Shown here: piece by piece, positions 25,128 through 34,481 of the stretch
How the letters are laid out: each line of letters opens with the position of its first letter
Position numbering within the stretch: position 1 is the first letter of the stretch
Assembly (NCBI RefSeq): GCF_021531655.1
Contig: NZ_JADYUF010000036.1
Span: 1 to 37,485 of the forward strand
Origin: Leyella stercorea
Lineage (GTDB): Bacteria > Bacteroidota > Bacteroidia > Bacteroidales > Bacteroidaceae
Direction: 5' to 3'
Length of the DNA: 37,485 nt
Made by a program: the position numbers and the translations under genes
Notes under the pieces: generated by a model
Databases searched by the model: none
Told to the model about the DNA's origin: nothing
Seen by the model: the letters and a program-made list of their open reading frames with translations, nothing else

Positions 25128-26387
25128 ATGGCAGCAGCAAAGAAAGACGATATTGTGAGCATGTTCGACTCGTTCAAGGAATTCAAGGAGACCAAGAACA
25201 TCGACCGCACCACTTTAGTAAGCGTTCTGGAAGAGAGCTTCCGTAACGTTCTGGCAAAGATATTCGGCAGCGACGAGAACTTTGACGTTATCGTCAACCC
25301 CGACAAGGGCGACTTCGAGATATACCGCAACCGTGTGGTTGTAGCTGACGGCGAAGTAGAGGACGAGAACAAGCAGATCGCTCTGAAAGAGGCACGCAAG
25401 ATAGAACCCGACTACGAGGTAGGTGAGGACGTATCAGAACGTGTTGAATTTGCCAAGTTTGGCCGCCGTGCCATACTCAACTTGCGACAGACTCTCGCAT
25501 CAAAGATTCTTGAACTTGAGCACGACTCGCTATATAATAAGTATAAGGATCGCGTAGGTCAGGTTATCGCAGCTGAGGTTTATCAGGTTTGGAAGCGTGA
25601 GGTACTCGTTGTAGACGACGAGAACAACGAACTCATCCTTCCTAAGGCAGAGCAGATTCCTGCCGACCAGTATCGCAAGGGCGAGACAATACGCGCCGTC
25701 ATAGAGCGTGTAGACAACGAGAACAATAACCCCAAGATTATACTTTCGCGCACAAGCCCAATGTTCCTGCAGCGTCTGTTGGAGGCTGAGGTGCCCGAAA
25801 TAGCCGAAGGACTCATCGCCATCCGTCGCATCGCACGCATGCCGGGTGAGCGTGCTAAGATTGCCGTTGAAAGTTTTGACGACCGTATTGACCCGGTAGG
25901 AGCATGCGTAGGCGTTAAGGGTAGCCGTGTGCACGGCATTGTTCACGAACTGTGCAACGAGAATATCGACGTAATCAACTACACCGCCAATACAAAGCTC
26001 TTCATCCAGCGTGCACTTTCGCCCGCTAAGGTGTCGACTATCAAGATAGACGAGGAGAACCACAAGGCTGAGGTTTACCTTAAGCCAGAGGAGGTGAGCC
26101 TTGCTATCGGCCGTGGCGGTATGAACATCAAGCTTGCGTCTATGCTGACCGAGTACACCATCGACGTATTCCGCGAGGTGAGCGAGGAGGATGCCGACGA
26201 GGATATCTATCTCGACGAGTTCTCTGATGAAATCGACCAGTGGGTGATTGATGCCATTAAGGGCATCGGTCTGGACACCGCTAAGGCCGTACTCAATGCA
26301 CCACGCGACATGCTTGTTGAAAAGGCCGACCTCGAAGAGGAGACCGTAGACAACGTGCTGAAAGTGCTCCGCGCCGAGTTCGAGTAA
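25128..26387 (+). CDS. nusA: Transcription termination/antitermination factor NusA
   Basis: Binds RNA polymerase and nascent RNA to modulate pausing, termination and antitermination. It has 419 residues: N-terminal RNAP-binding domain (1-about 125), S1 domain (about 130-200, GQVIAAEVYQVWKREVLVV), KH1 (GVKGSRVHGIVHEL from residue 262) and KH2 (AIGRGGMNIKLASML from residue 326). A short acidic helical C-terminus ends it. The two acidic repeats of E. coli NusA are not complete here, normal for the phylum. Starts 3 nt after rimP. Confidence 0.95.
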   Translation: MAAAKKDDIVSMFDSFKEFKETKNIDRTTLVSVLEESFRNVLAKIFGSDENFDVIVNPDKGDFEIYRNRVVVADGEVEDENKQIALKEARKIEPDYEVGEDVSERVEFAKFGRRAILNLRQTLASKILELEHDSLYNKYKDRVGQVIAAEVYQVWKREVLVVDDENNELILPKAEQIPADQYRKGETIRAVIERVDNENNNPKIILSRTSPMFLQRLLEAEVPEIAEGLIAIRRIARMPGERAKIAVESFDDRIDPVGACVGVKGSRVHGIVHELCNENIDVINYTANTKLFIQRALSPAKVSTIKIDEENHKAEVYLKPEEVSLAIGRGGMNIKLASMLTEYTIDVFREVSEEDADEDIYLDEFSDEIDQWVIDAIKGIGLDTAKAVLNAPRDMLVEKADLEEETVDNVLKVLRAEFE

Positions 26388-26610
26388 GCGGATATTTCAT
26401 ATAAGGGGGCTTCAGAAACCGCGAGGTTTCTTGGAACTCCCTTAGCGAGTATCTAATAGGAACTCAAGTTTTGCATGTCATGGACATGCTGTAAGTAATA
26501 AATTTAAACCCTAACAAAGCAAAAGGAAAAGACGTAAACAGAGTAGCGGACAAAGCAGAGGTAGGCAGACGTTTTACTCTTTTACTCTTTTACTTTTAAA
26601 ACAGATAAAT
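26388..26610. other. nusA-infB intercistronic region with hairpins
   Basis: A 223-nt gap inside an operon that is otherwise tightly packed. It contains AGAAACC/GGTTTCT around GCGA (26414-26431), enclosed by a weaker outer stem, and CATGTC/GACATG (26475-26489). Pyrimidine-rich TTTTACTCTTTTACTCTTTTAC (26573-26594) precedes infB. No gene and no U-run terminator are seen. Confidence 0.55.
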
Positions 26611-29457
26611 ATGAGCATCAGGTTAAACAAAGCATTACGAGAGTTGAATATAGGACTCCAGACGGCAGTGGAGTTCCTTGAGAAAAGAAGCGAACTGGGA
26701 GAGGTGAAGGCCGAGCCGAGTTTCAAACTGAGTGACGCTCAGTACAACGCCCTCGCTGGAGCTTTCCAGCAGGACAAGGAGGTGCGTTCTCAAGCTGAAA
26801 AACTCTTGCAGAAAAAGCCGAAAGAAAAGAAGAAGGACGACAACCGTGCCGAACGACTTCTTTCATCATCTACCCAACAGCAGTATAAGCCGTTGGGCAA
26901 GATTGACCTTGACAGTATCGGAAAGAAACCTTCCGAGCTGAAGCCAGCTGTACCTGAGGCTCGTAAGGAGCCTCAGGCCAAGACTGCTGCCGTTAGTCAG
27001 AAGCCGGCAAACAACAAAACAACACAGGGCAGCGAGGCTACTGCCGACAAGACTGTGGAGAAGACGGAAACAAAAAAAATACAAAAGCCAGTGGTTCAAG
27101 ACAAAGAGAACAAACCCAAAGTGAAGCAGGAGCCTACTATGGCTGCCAAAACAACGGATGCGAAACCAGCCGCAACCACCGAGACATCAGCCGCTGAGAC
27201 GACCAAGACCGACTCAACATTGTTCACCACAAAGAGCGAGAAGAAGATGCTCAATACACCTAAGGTGAACGTACTCGGCAAAATCGACCTCAATGCGATC
27301 AACCAGAGCACACGCCCCAAGAAGAAGTCGAAGGAAGAAAAGCGCAAGGAGCGTGAGGAGAAATCGCAGCAACAGCGCGGTGACAAGAAGAAGCGCGAGC
27401 GTATTAATAAGGTTCGTGTAGATATAAACGCAGCTGCCAACCAGCCAGGCGGACAGGGTGGAAAGAATACCAACGCCGGAGGTAACGGTGGCGGAAGCGG
27501 CAAGAACAAGAAGAAGAACCGTGGACGCGGACAGCAGAAACCCGCTGAGCTAAATGACGAGGACGTAGCGCGCCAGGTGAAGGAGACTCTTGCTCGACTC
27601 ACAAGCAAGCAGAACCAAAACAAGAAGGGTGCCAAGTACCGTAAGGAGAAGCGTGAGGCTGCTCAGGAAAAGATGAATGAGGAGCGTCGCGAGGAGAAGA
27701 AGGAGAGCAAAACACTGAAGCTGACCGAGTTTGTGACTGTTTCGGAACTGGCTACTATGATGAATGTATCGGTAAACCAGGTAATCGGAACACTCATGAG
27801 CGTAGGTATTATGGTGTCAATCAACCAGCGTCTGGATGCCGAGACCATCAACCTCGTAGCAGAGGAGTTCGGATTCAAGACCGAATATGTCAGCGCTGAG
27901 GTGCAGGAGGCTATCACTGAGGTGGAGGATGACGAGAATGATCTTGTTCCGCGTGCTCCGATTGTTACCGTAATGGGTCATGTAGACCATGGTAAGACAT
28001 CATTGCTCGACTATATACGCAAGACAAATGTTATCGCCGGCGAGGCTGGTGGTATCACTCAGCACATCGGTGCATACAACGTTCAACTTGAGGACGGACG
28101 CAAGATAACATTCCTCGATACTCCGGGTCATGAGGCGTTTACCGCCATGCGTGCCCGTGGCGCTCAGGTGACCGATATCGCCATCATTATTATCGCTGCC
28201 GACGACGCTGTGATGCCTACTACCAAGGAGGCAATAGCACACTGTCAGGCTGCCAATGTCCCGATGGTGTTCGCTATCAACAAGATTGATAAGCCAGGTG
28301 CAAACCCCGACCGTGTACGTGAGGAACTGTCGGCAATGAACCTCCTTGTTGAAGAGTGGGGCGGTAAATACCAGTGTCAGGAAATCAGTGCCAAGAAAGG
28401 TTTGCACGTGAACGATCTTTTGGAGAAGGTGCTTCTTGAGGCTGAAATGCTTGACCTTAAGGCCAATCCTAACCGCAAGGCCACAGGTTCTATTATCGAG
28501 TCGTCGCTCGACAAGGGTCGTGGTTATGTTTCGACAGTGCTCGTAAGTAACGGTACACTGCGCGTAGGCGACAACATCATCGCCGGAACATCATGGGGTC
28601 GTATCAAGGCAATGTTCAACGAGCGTAACCAGCGCATTGAGTCGGCAGGACCGGCTGAACCAGCTATCATCCTCGGACTCAACGGTGCTCCAACAGCGGG
28701 CGACTCATTCCACACTCTTGAGACAGAGCAGGAGGCACGTGACATTGCCAACAAGCGTCTGCAACTGCAGCGTGAGCAGGGACTGCGTACTCAGAAGCGT
28801 CTTACACTGTCGGACATCTCTCACCGTATCGCACTAGGATCGTTCAAAGAGCTCAATATCATCGTCAAGGGCGACACCGATGGCTCTATCGAGGCTCTGT
28901 CGGATTCGTTCATCAAGATGTCTACCGAGAAGATCAAGGTGGACGTTATATACAAGGCTGTGGGACAGATTTCAGAGAGCGATGTTACGCTCGCTGATGC
29001 TTCTGATGCCATCATCGTCGGCTTCCAGGTGCGTCCTTCGGCAGCAGCACGCAAGCTTGCTGAGCAGGAGGGTGTAGAAATCAACACTTACTCAGTCATC
29101 TACGACGCTATCGACGACGTTAAGTCAGCCATGATTGGTATGCTCGACAAGGTGAAGAAGGAAGTTGTCACCGGTCAGGTTGAAGTACGTGAGGTATACA
29201 AGATTTCTAAGGTTGGAACCGTTGCCGGATGTTATGTTACCGAGGGTAAGGTACACCGTGCCGACAAGGCCCGCGTCGTTCGTGACGGTATCGTGGTTCA
29301 CACCGCCGAGATTGCTGCCCTCAAGCGCTACAAGGACGACGTTAAGGAGGTTGCCACCAACTTCGAGTGTGGTATCTCGCTCGTCAACTTCAACGACATC
29401 CAGCAGGGTGACGTGCTCGAGACCTTCACCGAGATTGAAGTTAAGCAGACTCTGTAA
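26611..29457 (+). CDS. infB: Translation initiation factor IF-2
   Basis: GTPase that brings initiator tRNA to the 30S subunit and promotes subunit joining. It has 948 residues. The N-terminal IF2_N-like start ([22 protein letters not shown]) is followed by a long Lys/Glu/Ala/Gln-rich disordered region (about 55-370) with a Gly-rich stretch (about 275-305). A second IF2_N domain (about 370-425) follows, then the G domain with GHVDHGKT (residues 456-463), DTPGH and NKID. Domains II-IV run to the C-terminus. A strong terminator follows, so infB ends this operon. Confidence 0.97.
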   Translation: MSIRLNKALRELNIGLQTAVEFLEKRSELGEVKAEPSFKLSDAQYNALAGAFQQDKEVRSQAEKLLQKKPKEKKKDDNRAERLLSSSTQQQYKPLGKIDLDSIGKKPSELKPAVPEARKEPQAKTAAVSQKPANNKTTQGSEATADKTVEKTETKKIQKPVVQDKENKPKVKQEPTMAAKTTDAKPAATTETSAAETTKTDSTLFTTKSEKKMLNTPKVNVLGKIDLNAINQSTRPKKKSKEEKRKEREEKSQQQRGDKKKRERINKVRVDINAAANQPGGQGGKNTNAGGNGGGSGKNKKKNRGRGQQKPAELNDEDVARQVKETLARLTSKQNQNKKGAKYRKEKREAAQEKMNEERREEKKESKTLKLTEFVTVSELATMMNVSVNQVIGTLMSVGIMVSINQRLDAETINLVAEEFGFKTEYVSAEVQEAITEVEDDENDLVPRAPIVTVMGHVDHGKTSLLDYIRKTNVIAGEAGGITQHIGAYNVQLEDGRKITFLDTPGHEAFTAMRARGAQVTDIAIIIIAADDAVMPTTKEAIAHCQAANVPMVFAINKIDKPGANPDRVREELSAMNLLVEEWGGKYQCQEISAKKGLHVNDLLEKVLLEAEMLDLKANPNRKATGSIIESSLDKGRGYVSTVLVSNGTLRVGDNIIAGTSWGRIKAMFNERNQRIESAGPAEPAIILGLNGAPTAGDSFHTLETEQEARDIANKRLQLQREQGLRTQKRLTLSDISHRIALGSFKELNIIVKGDTDGSIEALSDSFIKMSTEKIKVDVIYKAVGQISESDVTLADASDAIIVGFQVRPSAAARKLAEQEGVEINTYSVIYDAIDDVKSAMIGMLDKVKKEVVTGQVEVREVYKISKVGTVAGCYVTEGKVHRADKARVVRDGIVVHTAEIAALKRYKDDVKEVATNFECGISLVNFNDIQQGDVLETFTEIEVKQTL

Positions 29458-29472
29458 TACACTTACATAAGC

Positions 29473-29516
29473 AAAATTGCCGTGTTGGAAATTACTTCCT
29501 TGCACGGCAATTTTTT
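29473..29516 (+). terminator. Intrinsic terminator after infB
   Basis: AAAATTGCCGTG (29473-29484) pairs perfectly with CACGGCAATTTT (29503-29514) and continues in T residues to 29516. Strong. Confidence 0.9.
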
Positions 29517-29540
29517 GTTATAATAAAATAATGTATATTT

Positions 29541-29572
29541 TTCGTTTAATCACTACGGATTTAGTAATTTTG
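29541..29572 (+). promoter_or_regulatory. Promoter of the suf operon
   Basis: TAATTTTG at 29565-29572 is a good -7 element. A weaker TTCG lies at 29541-29544, 20 nt upstream. The sufB start codon is at 29643. Confidence 0.6.
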
Positions 29573-29590
29573 CATTTTAAAACAGAACGT

Positions 29591-29625
29591 CGGAATGCAC
29601 GGCTCAAATGAGCGCCCGGCATCCG
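29591..29625 (+). promoter_or_regulatory. Structured leader of sufB
   Basis: An inner hairpin GCTC-AAAT-GAGC (29602-29613) is enclosed by CGGAATGC (29591-29598) pairing with GCATCCG (29619-29625), with one bulged A. It lies 17 nt before sufB and has no U-run. It could affect translation or stability. Confidence 0.45.
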
Positions 29626-29642
29626 GCTAACTTACTGCAAAA

Positions 29643-31097
29643 ATGGAAAATAAAGATACAAAAAATGCCTTTGTGCGCCAGGTGGCAGAGCAGAAATACG
29701 AGTACGGCTTCACCACTGACGTGCACACCGACATCATAGACAAGGGACTCAATGAGGACGTTGTGCGGCTCATCTCCCAGAAGAAGGGAGAGCCAGAATG
29801 GATGCTTGAGTTCCGATTGGAGGCGTTCCGCCACTGGCTGAAACTTGAGCAGCCCACTTGGGGACATGTTCATCTGCCCGAAATCGACTATCAGGCAATC
29901 TCATACTATGCCGACCCGCTCGCAAAGAAGCCTAAGGACGAGAAGAAGGAGATTGACCCAGAGCTGATGAAGACATTCGACAAACTTGGTATTCCTCTTG
30001 AAGAGCGCCTGGCATTGAGCGGAGTGGCTGTAGATGCCATTATGGACTCAGTGTCGGTGAAGACAACATTCACACAGCATCTTGCTGAGAAGGGCATCAT
30101 ATTCTGCTCAATCGGCGACGCCATAAAGAACCATCCCGACCTCGTGAAGCAGTATCTCGGTTCAGTAGTGCCGTATCGTGACAACTTCTATGCAGCGCTC
30201 AATAGTGCTGTATTCAGCGACGGTTCGTTCGTATATATCCCTAAGGGCGTGCGCTGTCCGATGGAGCTGAGCTCTTACTTTCGCATCAACGCCCGCAACA
30301 CGGGTCAGTTTGAGCGTACTCTCATCATTGCCGACGACGATGCTTACGTTTCGTATCTCGAAGGATGCACCGCTCCGATGCGCGACGAGAACCAGCTGCA
30401 CGCCGCTATTGTGGAGATTATCGTCAACGACAATGCCGAGGTGAAGTATTCGACGGTGCAGAACTGGTATCCAGGCGACGAGAATGGCAAGGGCGGTGTG
30501 CTCAACCTTGTTACAAAGCGTGGCGACCTGCGCGGTGTCAACTCAAAACTCTCGTGGACTCAGGTGGAGACAGGTTCTGCCATTACATGGAAATATCCAT
30601 CATGTATTCTGCGTGGCGATGGTTCGCAGGCAGAGTTCTACTCAGTTGCAGTGACCAATAACTATCAGGAGGCTGATACCGGAACGAAGATGATTCATAT
30701 GGGCAAGAACACCAAGTCGACAATCATCTCGAAGGGTATATCTGCTGGACACAGCCAGAACTCATACCGTGGACTGGTGCGTGCCACAAGCAATGCCGAC
30801 AACGCCCGCAACTATTCATCGTGCGACTCGTTGCTGCTCGGTTCCGACTGCGGTGCTCACACATTCCCCTATATGGACATCCACAACGACACTGCTGTGG
30901 TAGAGCACGAGGCTACAACCTCAAAAATCTCAGAAGACCAGCTCTTCTACTGTAACCAGCGTGGCATCCCGACCGAGCAAGCTGTAGGACTCATCGTGAA
31001 CGGATACGCCAAGGAAGTGCTAAACAAACTGCCGATGGAGTTTGCCGTTGAGGCTCAGAAGCTGCTGAGCGTATCGTTGGAAGGAACGGTAGGATAA
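29643..31097 (+). CDS. sufB: Fe-S cluster assembly scaffold SufB
   Basis: Scaffold subunit of the SufBC2D complex, on which Fe-S clusters are built in the cytoplasm. It has 484 residues, typical. Conserved segments include [56 protein letters not shown] and the core [18 protein letters not shown], plus [20 protein letters not shown] near the C-terminus. Cysteines of the core are kept. First gene of the suf operon; sufC follows only after an inserted outer membrane protein gene. Confidence 0.96.
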   Translation: MENKDTKNAFVRQVAEQKYEYGFTTDVHTDIIDKGLNEDVVRLISQKKGEPEWMLEFRLEAFRHWLKLEQPTWGHVHLPEIDYQAISYYADPLAKKPKDEKKEIDPELMKTFDKLGIPLEERLALSGVAVDAIMDSVSVKTTFTQHLAEKGIIFCSIGDAIKNHPDLVKQYLGSVVPYRDNFYAALNSAVFSDGSFVYIPKGVRCPMELSSYFRINARNTGQFERTLIIADDDAYVSYLEGCTAPMRDENQLHAAIVEIIVNDNAEVKYSTVQNWYPGDENGKGGVLNLVTKRGDLRGVNSKLSWTQVETGSAITWKYPSCILRGDGSQAEFYSVAVTNNYQEADTGTKMIHMGKNTKSTIISKGISAGHSQNSYRGLVRATSNADNARNYSSCDSLLLGSDCGAHTFPYMDIHNDTAVVEHEATTSKISEDQLFYCNQRGIPTEQAVGLIVNGYAKEVLNKLPMEFAVEAQKLLSVSLEGTVG

Positions 31098-31240
31098 AAG
31101 TTTTGGGTTTTGAGTTTTGAATTTAGAACGGTCGGCAAAGCCGATGTTGAATTAATAAATTTTGAATTATGAGTTTATAAAACTCGAAATTCAGAACTCA
31201 AGACTCAAAATAGCCGCAGGCAATAATCCAAGACTAAAAT
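31098..31240. repeat. Low-complexity repeat between sufB and the OMP gene
   Basis: Built of TTTTGAGTTTTGAATTT-like units on the left and AATTCAGAACTCAAGACTCA-like units on the right, which are largely inverted to each other. A small hairpin TCGGC-AAA-GCCGA lies at about 31133-31145. The same tract type and the same hairpin recur at 32842-32966. Confidence 0.7.
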
Positions 31241-31249
31241 CTTTAATAT

Positions 31250-32071
31250 ATGTTCAACAAGATTCTCTTGACATCCGCACTCTTAGCAGCTCCTATATAT
31301 ATGTCGGCAGCCAATGACGACGATGACGACACGTCGCGTCGTTGGGCTGTCATTGCAGGCATGAATCTCTCTTGTCCTACTACGGCAAGCCACGAACAGT
31401 CGCAGTCGTATGTGGAAAAAGCAGGGGCGTTCGGCTCGCCTATGGGCAATTTGATGCTGGAGTATTATCTCTCCAATGACCATTTCTCGTTGGTTGGTGG
31501 CTATAATGCGGAGACTCTGGAGTGGTTCAGCAGCGATGTCTCGGCAACAATGCGCAATATATCAGTCGGTGTACGCTACTATCCGCTACGTTCCAGTTGT
31601 GCCATTCAGCCTTATGCCTCGCTTATGACTTACACCAATGTTGGCTCGCGGCATGAACAGCACAACATGAGTTGCACTGGAGAAACTCACAGCTATGAGC
31701 GCAACTACGACATTAGCTATCCACGACTGAGTGTAGCCCCGACCGTAGGTCTTGACTGCTACATCTTGTCTTCGCTTGCTTTGGAATTCCAATATGGTTT
31801 TCCGCTCGCCTTTGACGGCAAGACTCGCGTAATCTCCACATACAGCGGACAGCCTACAGTATACAGGATGCACTCCAACATGCACCGCCATAACATTCAG
31901 ATAGGGGTGAAGGCGACATTCCCGTTCTGCTTTACATCAGACGACGGCAACAGTATCTACAAATTCATATGTAAGGCTCTTGGCTTATACTACTCTGACG
32001 ACGAGCCTAACAGGGAGACGAAGAAAGAACGCCATAAGTCGAACCTCAACAAAGTGCTCAATTCATACTAA
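31250..32071 (+). CDS. Outer membrane beta-barrel protein inside the suf operon
   Basis: A protein of 273 residues with signal peptide MFNKILLTSALLAAPIYMSA and then an acidic NDDDDD stretch. Alternating amphipathic strands follow, such as NLMLEYYLSNDHFSLVGGYNAE, RNISVGVRYYPL and ALEFQYGFPLAF. This looks like a small 8-10-stranded barrel (porin-like or OmpW/OmpA-like). The C-terminal 45 residues are charged and probably lie outside the barrel. It has no recognisable link to Fe-S assembly. It sits between sufB (152 nt) and sufC (17 nt) on the same strand and is therefore probably co-transcribed. The specific family is unknown. Confidence 0.65.
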   Translation: MFNKILLTSALLAAPIYMSAANDDDDDTSRRWAVIAGMNLSCPTTASHEQSQSYVEKAGAFGSPMGNLMLEYYLSNDHFSLVGGYNAETLEWFSSDVSATMRNISVGVRYYPLRSSCAIQPYASLMTYTNVGSRHEQHNMSCTGETHSYERNYDISYPRLSVAPTVGLDCYILSSLALEFQYGFPLAFDGKTRVISTYSGQPTVYRMHSNMHRHNIQIGVKATFPFCFTSDDGNSIYKFICKALGLYYSDDEPNRETKKERHKSNLNKVLNSY

Positions 32072-32088
32072 ATTTATAAAATCAAGAT

Positions 32089-32841
32089 ATGTTAGAAGTA
32101 AAGAACCTCCACGCCACAATCGCTGGCAAGGAAATACTCCGAGGCATCAACCTCACAATCAAGGATGGCGAGATACACGCCATTATGGGACCTAACGGTT
32201 CTGGCAAGTCTACTCTCAGTGCTGTGCTCACAGGCAATCCTCTCTATGAGGTGACTGAGGGCGAAGCTTGGTTCAACGGCAAGAATATCCTTGAGATGAA
32301 GCCTGAAGATCGTGCACACGAAGGAATCTTCCTCTCATTCCAGTATCCGGTGGAGATACCGGGCGTATCGATGACCAACTTCCTCAAGGCTGCTGTCAAC
32401 GAGAAGCGCAAGTATCAGGGTCTGCCCGAACTTAAGGCTGGCGACTTCCTGAAACTCATGAACGAGAAACGCAAGATTGTAGAACTCGACTCTAAGTTCA
32501 CACGTCGCTCTGTTAACGAGGGATTCTCGGGCGGTGAGAAGAAGCGCAACGAGATATTCCAGATGGCTATGCTCGAACCGAAGCTTGCCATCCTCGATGA
32601 GACCGACTCAGGACTCGACGTTGACGCAATGCGTATTGTTGCCGACGGTGTAAACAAAATGCACAATCCTGAGACATCAGCCATAGTCATCACTCACTAC
32701 GAGCGTCTGCTCGATATGATTAAACCCGACGTGGTGCACGTGCTCTACAAGGGACGCATCGTGAAGACTGCCGGACCGGAGCTTGCAAAGGAGATTGAGC
32801 AGCGAGGCTACGACTGGATTAAAGCAGAGGTTGAAGAGTAG
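32089..32841 (+). CDS. sufC: Fe-S cluster assembly ATPase SufC
   Basis: ABC-type ATPase of the SufBC2D scaffold. It has 250 residues: Walker A GPNGSGKST (from residue 34), the Q-loop FLSFQYP, the ABC signature SGGEKKRNE (from residue 147), Walker B LAILDETDSGLD (Glu171) and the switch histidine in VITHYERLL. All catalytic elements are intact. It lies 17 nt after the outer membrane protein gene. Confidence 0.97.
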   Translation: MLEVKNLHATIAGKEILRGINLTIKDGEIHAIMGPNGSGKSTLSAVLTGNPLYEVTEGEAWFNGKNILEMKPEDRAHEGIFLSFQYPVEIPGVSMTNFLKAAVNEKRKYQGLPELKAGDFLKLMNEKRKIVELDSKFTRRSVNEGFSGGEKKRNEIFQMAMLEPKLAILDETDSGLDVDAMRIVADGVNKMHNPETSAIVITHYERLLDMIKPDVVHVLYKGRIVKTAGPELAKEIEQRGYDWIKAEVEE

Positions 32842-32966
32842 TTTTGAATGTTGAGTTTTGAATTATCGGCAAAGCCGATTTTGATTTATTCAAAATTCAA
32901 AACTCACAATTGCGACCACGTCGCAACAATTCAAAGCTCAAAACTCAAAATTCAAAACTCAAAATA
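32842..32966. repeat. Low-complexity repeat between sufC and sufD
   Basis: TTGAGTTTTGAATT units face AATTCAAAACTCA units, forming an imperfect long inverted repeat. Hairpins ATCGGC-AAA-GCCGAT (about 32863-32877) and GCGAC-CAC-GTCGC (about 32912-32924) lie inside. Same family as 31098-31240. Confidence 0.75.
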
Positions 32967-34310
32967 ATGAACAGCGAACAACAATATATCGACCTATATC
33001 GCGACACACGCGAACAAATCTGCGCCCACAGCGCCGACGTAATGAACGCCGTGCGTGACGCTGCCTTTGCTGATTTCGAGCGCTTGGGTTTCCCGTCGCG
33101 AAAGGTTGAGAGATACAAATATACAACCATAGACAAGCTCTTCGATCCAAACTACGGATTGAACATCAACCGTATCGAAGTGCCGGTCGACCCATATAAG
33201 GCATTCCGTTGTGACGTGCCAAACCTCAGCACATCACTTTACTTCATTGTCAACGACCAGTTCCGCCAGGCACTGCAGCCCAAGGACAATCTTCCAGAGG
33301 GTATCGTTGTAGCGTCGCTTGCCGATTATGCCAAGCAGAATCCTGAGTTTGTTGCCAAATACTACGCCCGTCTGGCAAAGACCGACGAGGACGGCATCAC
33401 CGCTCTCAATACAATGCTGGCACAGGACGGACTGCTGGTGTACGTCAAGAAGAATGTCATTGTAGACAAGACGGTGCAGGTGATAAACATCCTGCGCTCT
33501 TCGGTAGACCTGATGGTAAACCGTCGTGTGCTCATTGTCATGGAGGAAGGCGCCAATGCCAAGTTCCTTTTCTGCGACCATGCCGCCGATGACAGCCAGT
33601 TCCTTACAACGCAGGTCATAGAGGCTTATGTCGAAGCCAACGCTTCGCTTGAGCTGTACTGCATGGAGGAGACCCACTACAAGAACACACGCGTGTCGAA
33701 CGTGTATGTTGAGCAGCAGCGCGACTCACGTTTCCACCACAATGTAATCACCCTGCATAACGGCGTGACCCGCAACCGTCTCGACGTGATGCTGAGGGGT
33801 AAGGGTGCCGAATGCTGGTGCAACGGCTGCGTGATAGCCGACAAAACACAGCACGTCGATAACAACACGCTCATCGACCATCAGGTGAGCCACTGTACGA
33901 GTCACGAACTCTACAAGTATGTACTCGACGACAAGTCGACGGGAGCGTTCGCAGGTCGTGTACTCGTGCGTCACGGAGCGCAGAAGACTGTCAGCGAAGA
34001 GGTGAACCAGAACCTTTGCGCCACCAAGACTGCCCGAATGTACACCCAGCCGATGCTCGAGATATATGCCGACGACGTGAAATGCTCGCATGGTTCTACC
34101 GTAGGACAGCTCAACGACGCCGCATTGTTCTATATGCGACAGCGTGGCATCAGCGAGAAGGAAGCCAAACTGCTCCTTGAGTTCGCCTTTGTCAATGAGG
34201 TGATCGACAAGATACAGCTTGAACCACTGCGCGACCGCCTGCACTATCTCGTAGAGAAGCGATTCCGTGGCGAACTGAGCAAGTGTGAAGGCTGCAAAAT
34301 GTGCAAGTAA
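32967..34310 (+). CDS. sufD: Fe-S cluster assembly protein SufD
   Basis: Partner of SufB in the SufBC2D scaffold, needed for iron entry to the cluster. It has 447 residues. The N-terminal helical part is followed by FPSRKVERYKYTTIDKLF, a beta-helix core, and the C-terminal segment LEIYADDVKCSHGSTVGQLNDAALFYMRQRGISEKEAKLLL, the diagnostic SufD/SufB motif. The frame is open upstream through repeat DNA to 32910, but the ATG at 32967 begins the conserved protein. The very C-terminus is Cys-rich (KCEGCKMCK), a feature seen in some Bacteroidetes SufD proteins. Confidence 0.95.
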   Translation: MNSEQQYIDLYRDTREQICAHSADVMNAVRDAAFADFERLGFPSRKVERYKYTTIDKLFDPNYGLNINRIEVPVDPYKAFRCDVPNLSTSLYFIVNDQFRQALQPKDNLPEGIVVASLADYAKQNPEFVAKYYARLAKTDEDGITALNTMLAQDGLLVYVKKNVIVDKTVQVINILRSSVDLMVNRRVLIVMEEGANAKFLFCDHAADDSQFLTTQVIEAYVEANASLELYCMEETHYKNTRVSNVYVEQQRDSRFHHNVITLHNGVTRNRLDVMLRGKGAECWCNGCVIADKTQHVDNNTLIDHQVSHCTSHELYKYVLDDKSTGAFAGRVLVRHGAQKTVSEEVNQNLCATKTARMYTQPMLEIYADDVKCSHGSTVGQLNDAALFYMRQRGISEKEAKLLLEFAFVNEVIDKIQLEPLRDRLHYLVEKRFRGELSKCEGCKMCK

Positions 34311-34475
34311 AAGGAAAAGTGAAAAGTGAAAAATCCAAATGTTTAGAAGAATAGACTATTCTCTTTACTATTTGATTCTTCACTTTTCACTTTCCCCTCT
34401 TCACTTTTCCACACCTCTCTATTCTTAGGCTATTTGATATTTCACTTTTCCCTTTTCCCTTTTCCCTCTTCCATT
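34311..34475. repeat. Low-complexity inverted repeat between sufD and sufS
   Basis: GGAAAAGTGAAAAGTGAA (34313-34330) faces TTCACTTTTCACTTTCC (34379-34395), then more CACTTTTCCCTTTTCCC units follow to about 34470. The same units occur at 605-660. Confidence 0.75.
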
Positions 34476-34481
34476 ACTAAT

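Noticed and set aside
27096..27635. Open frame of 179 codons on the minus strand
   Set aside because: It is a shadow of the Lys/Glu-rich linker of IF-2, giving a Phe/Ser/Leu-rich false protein.
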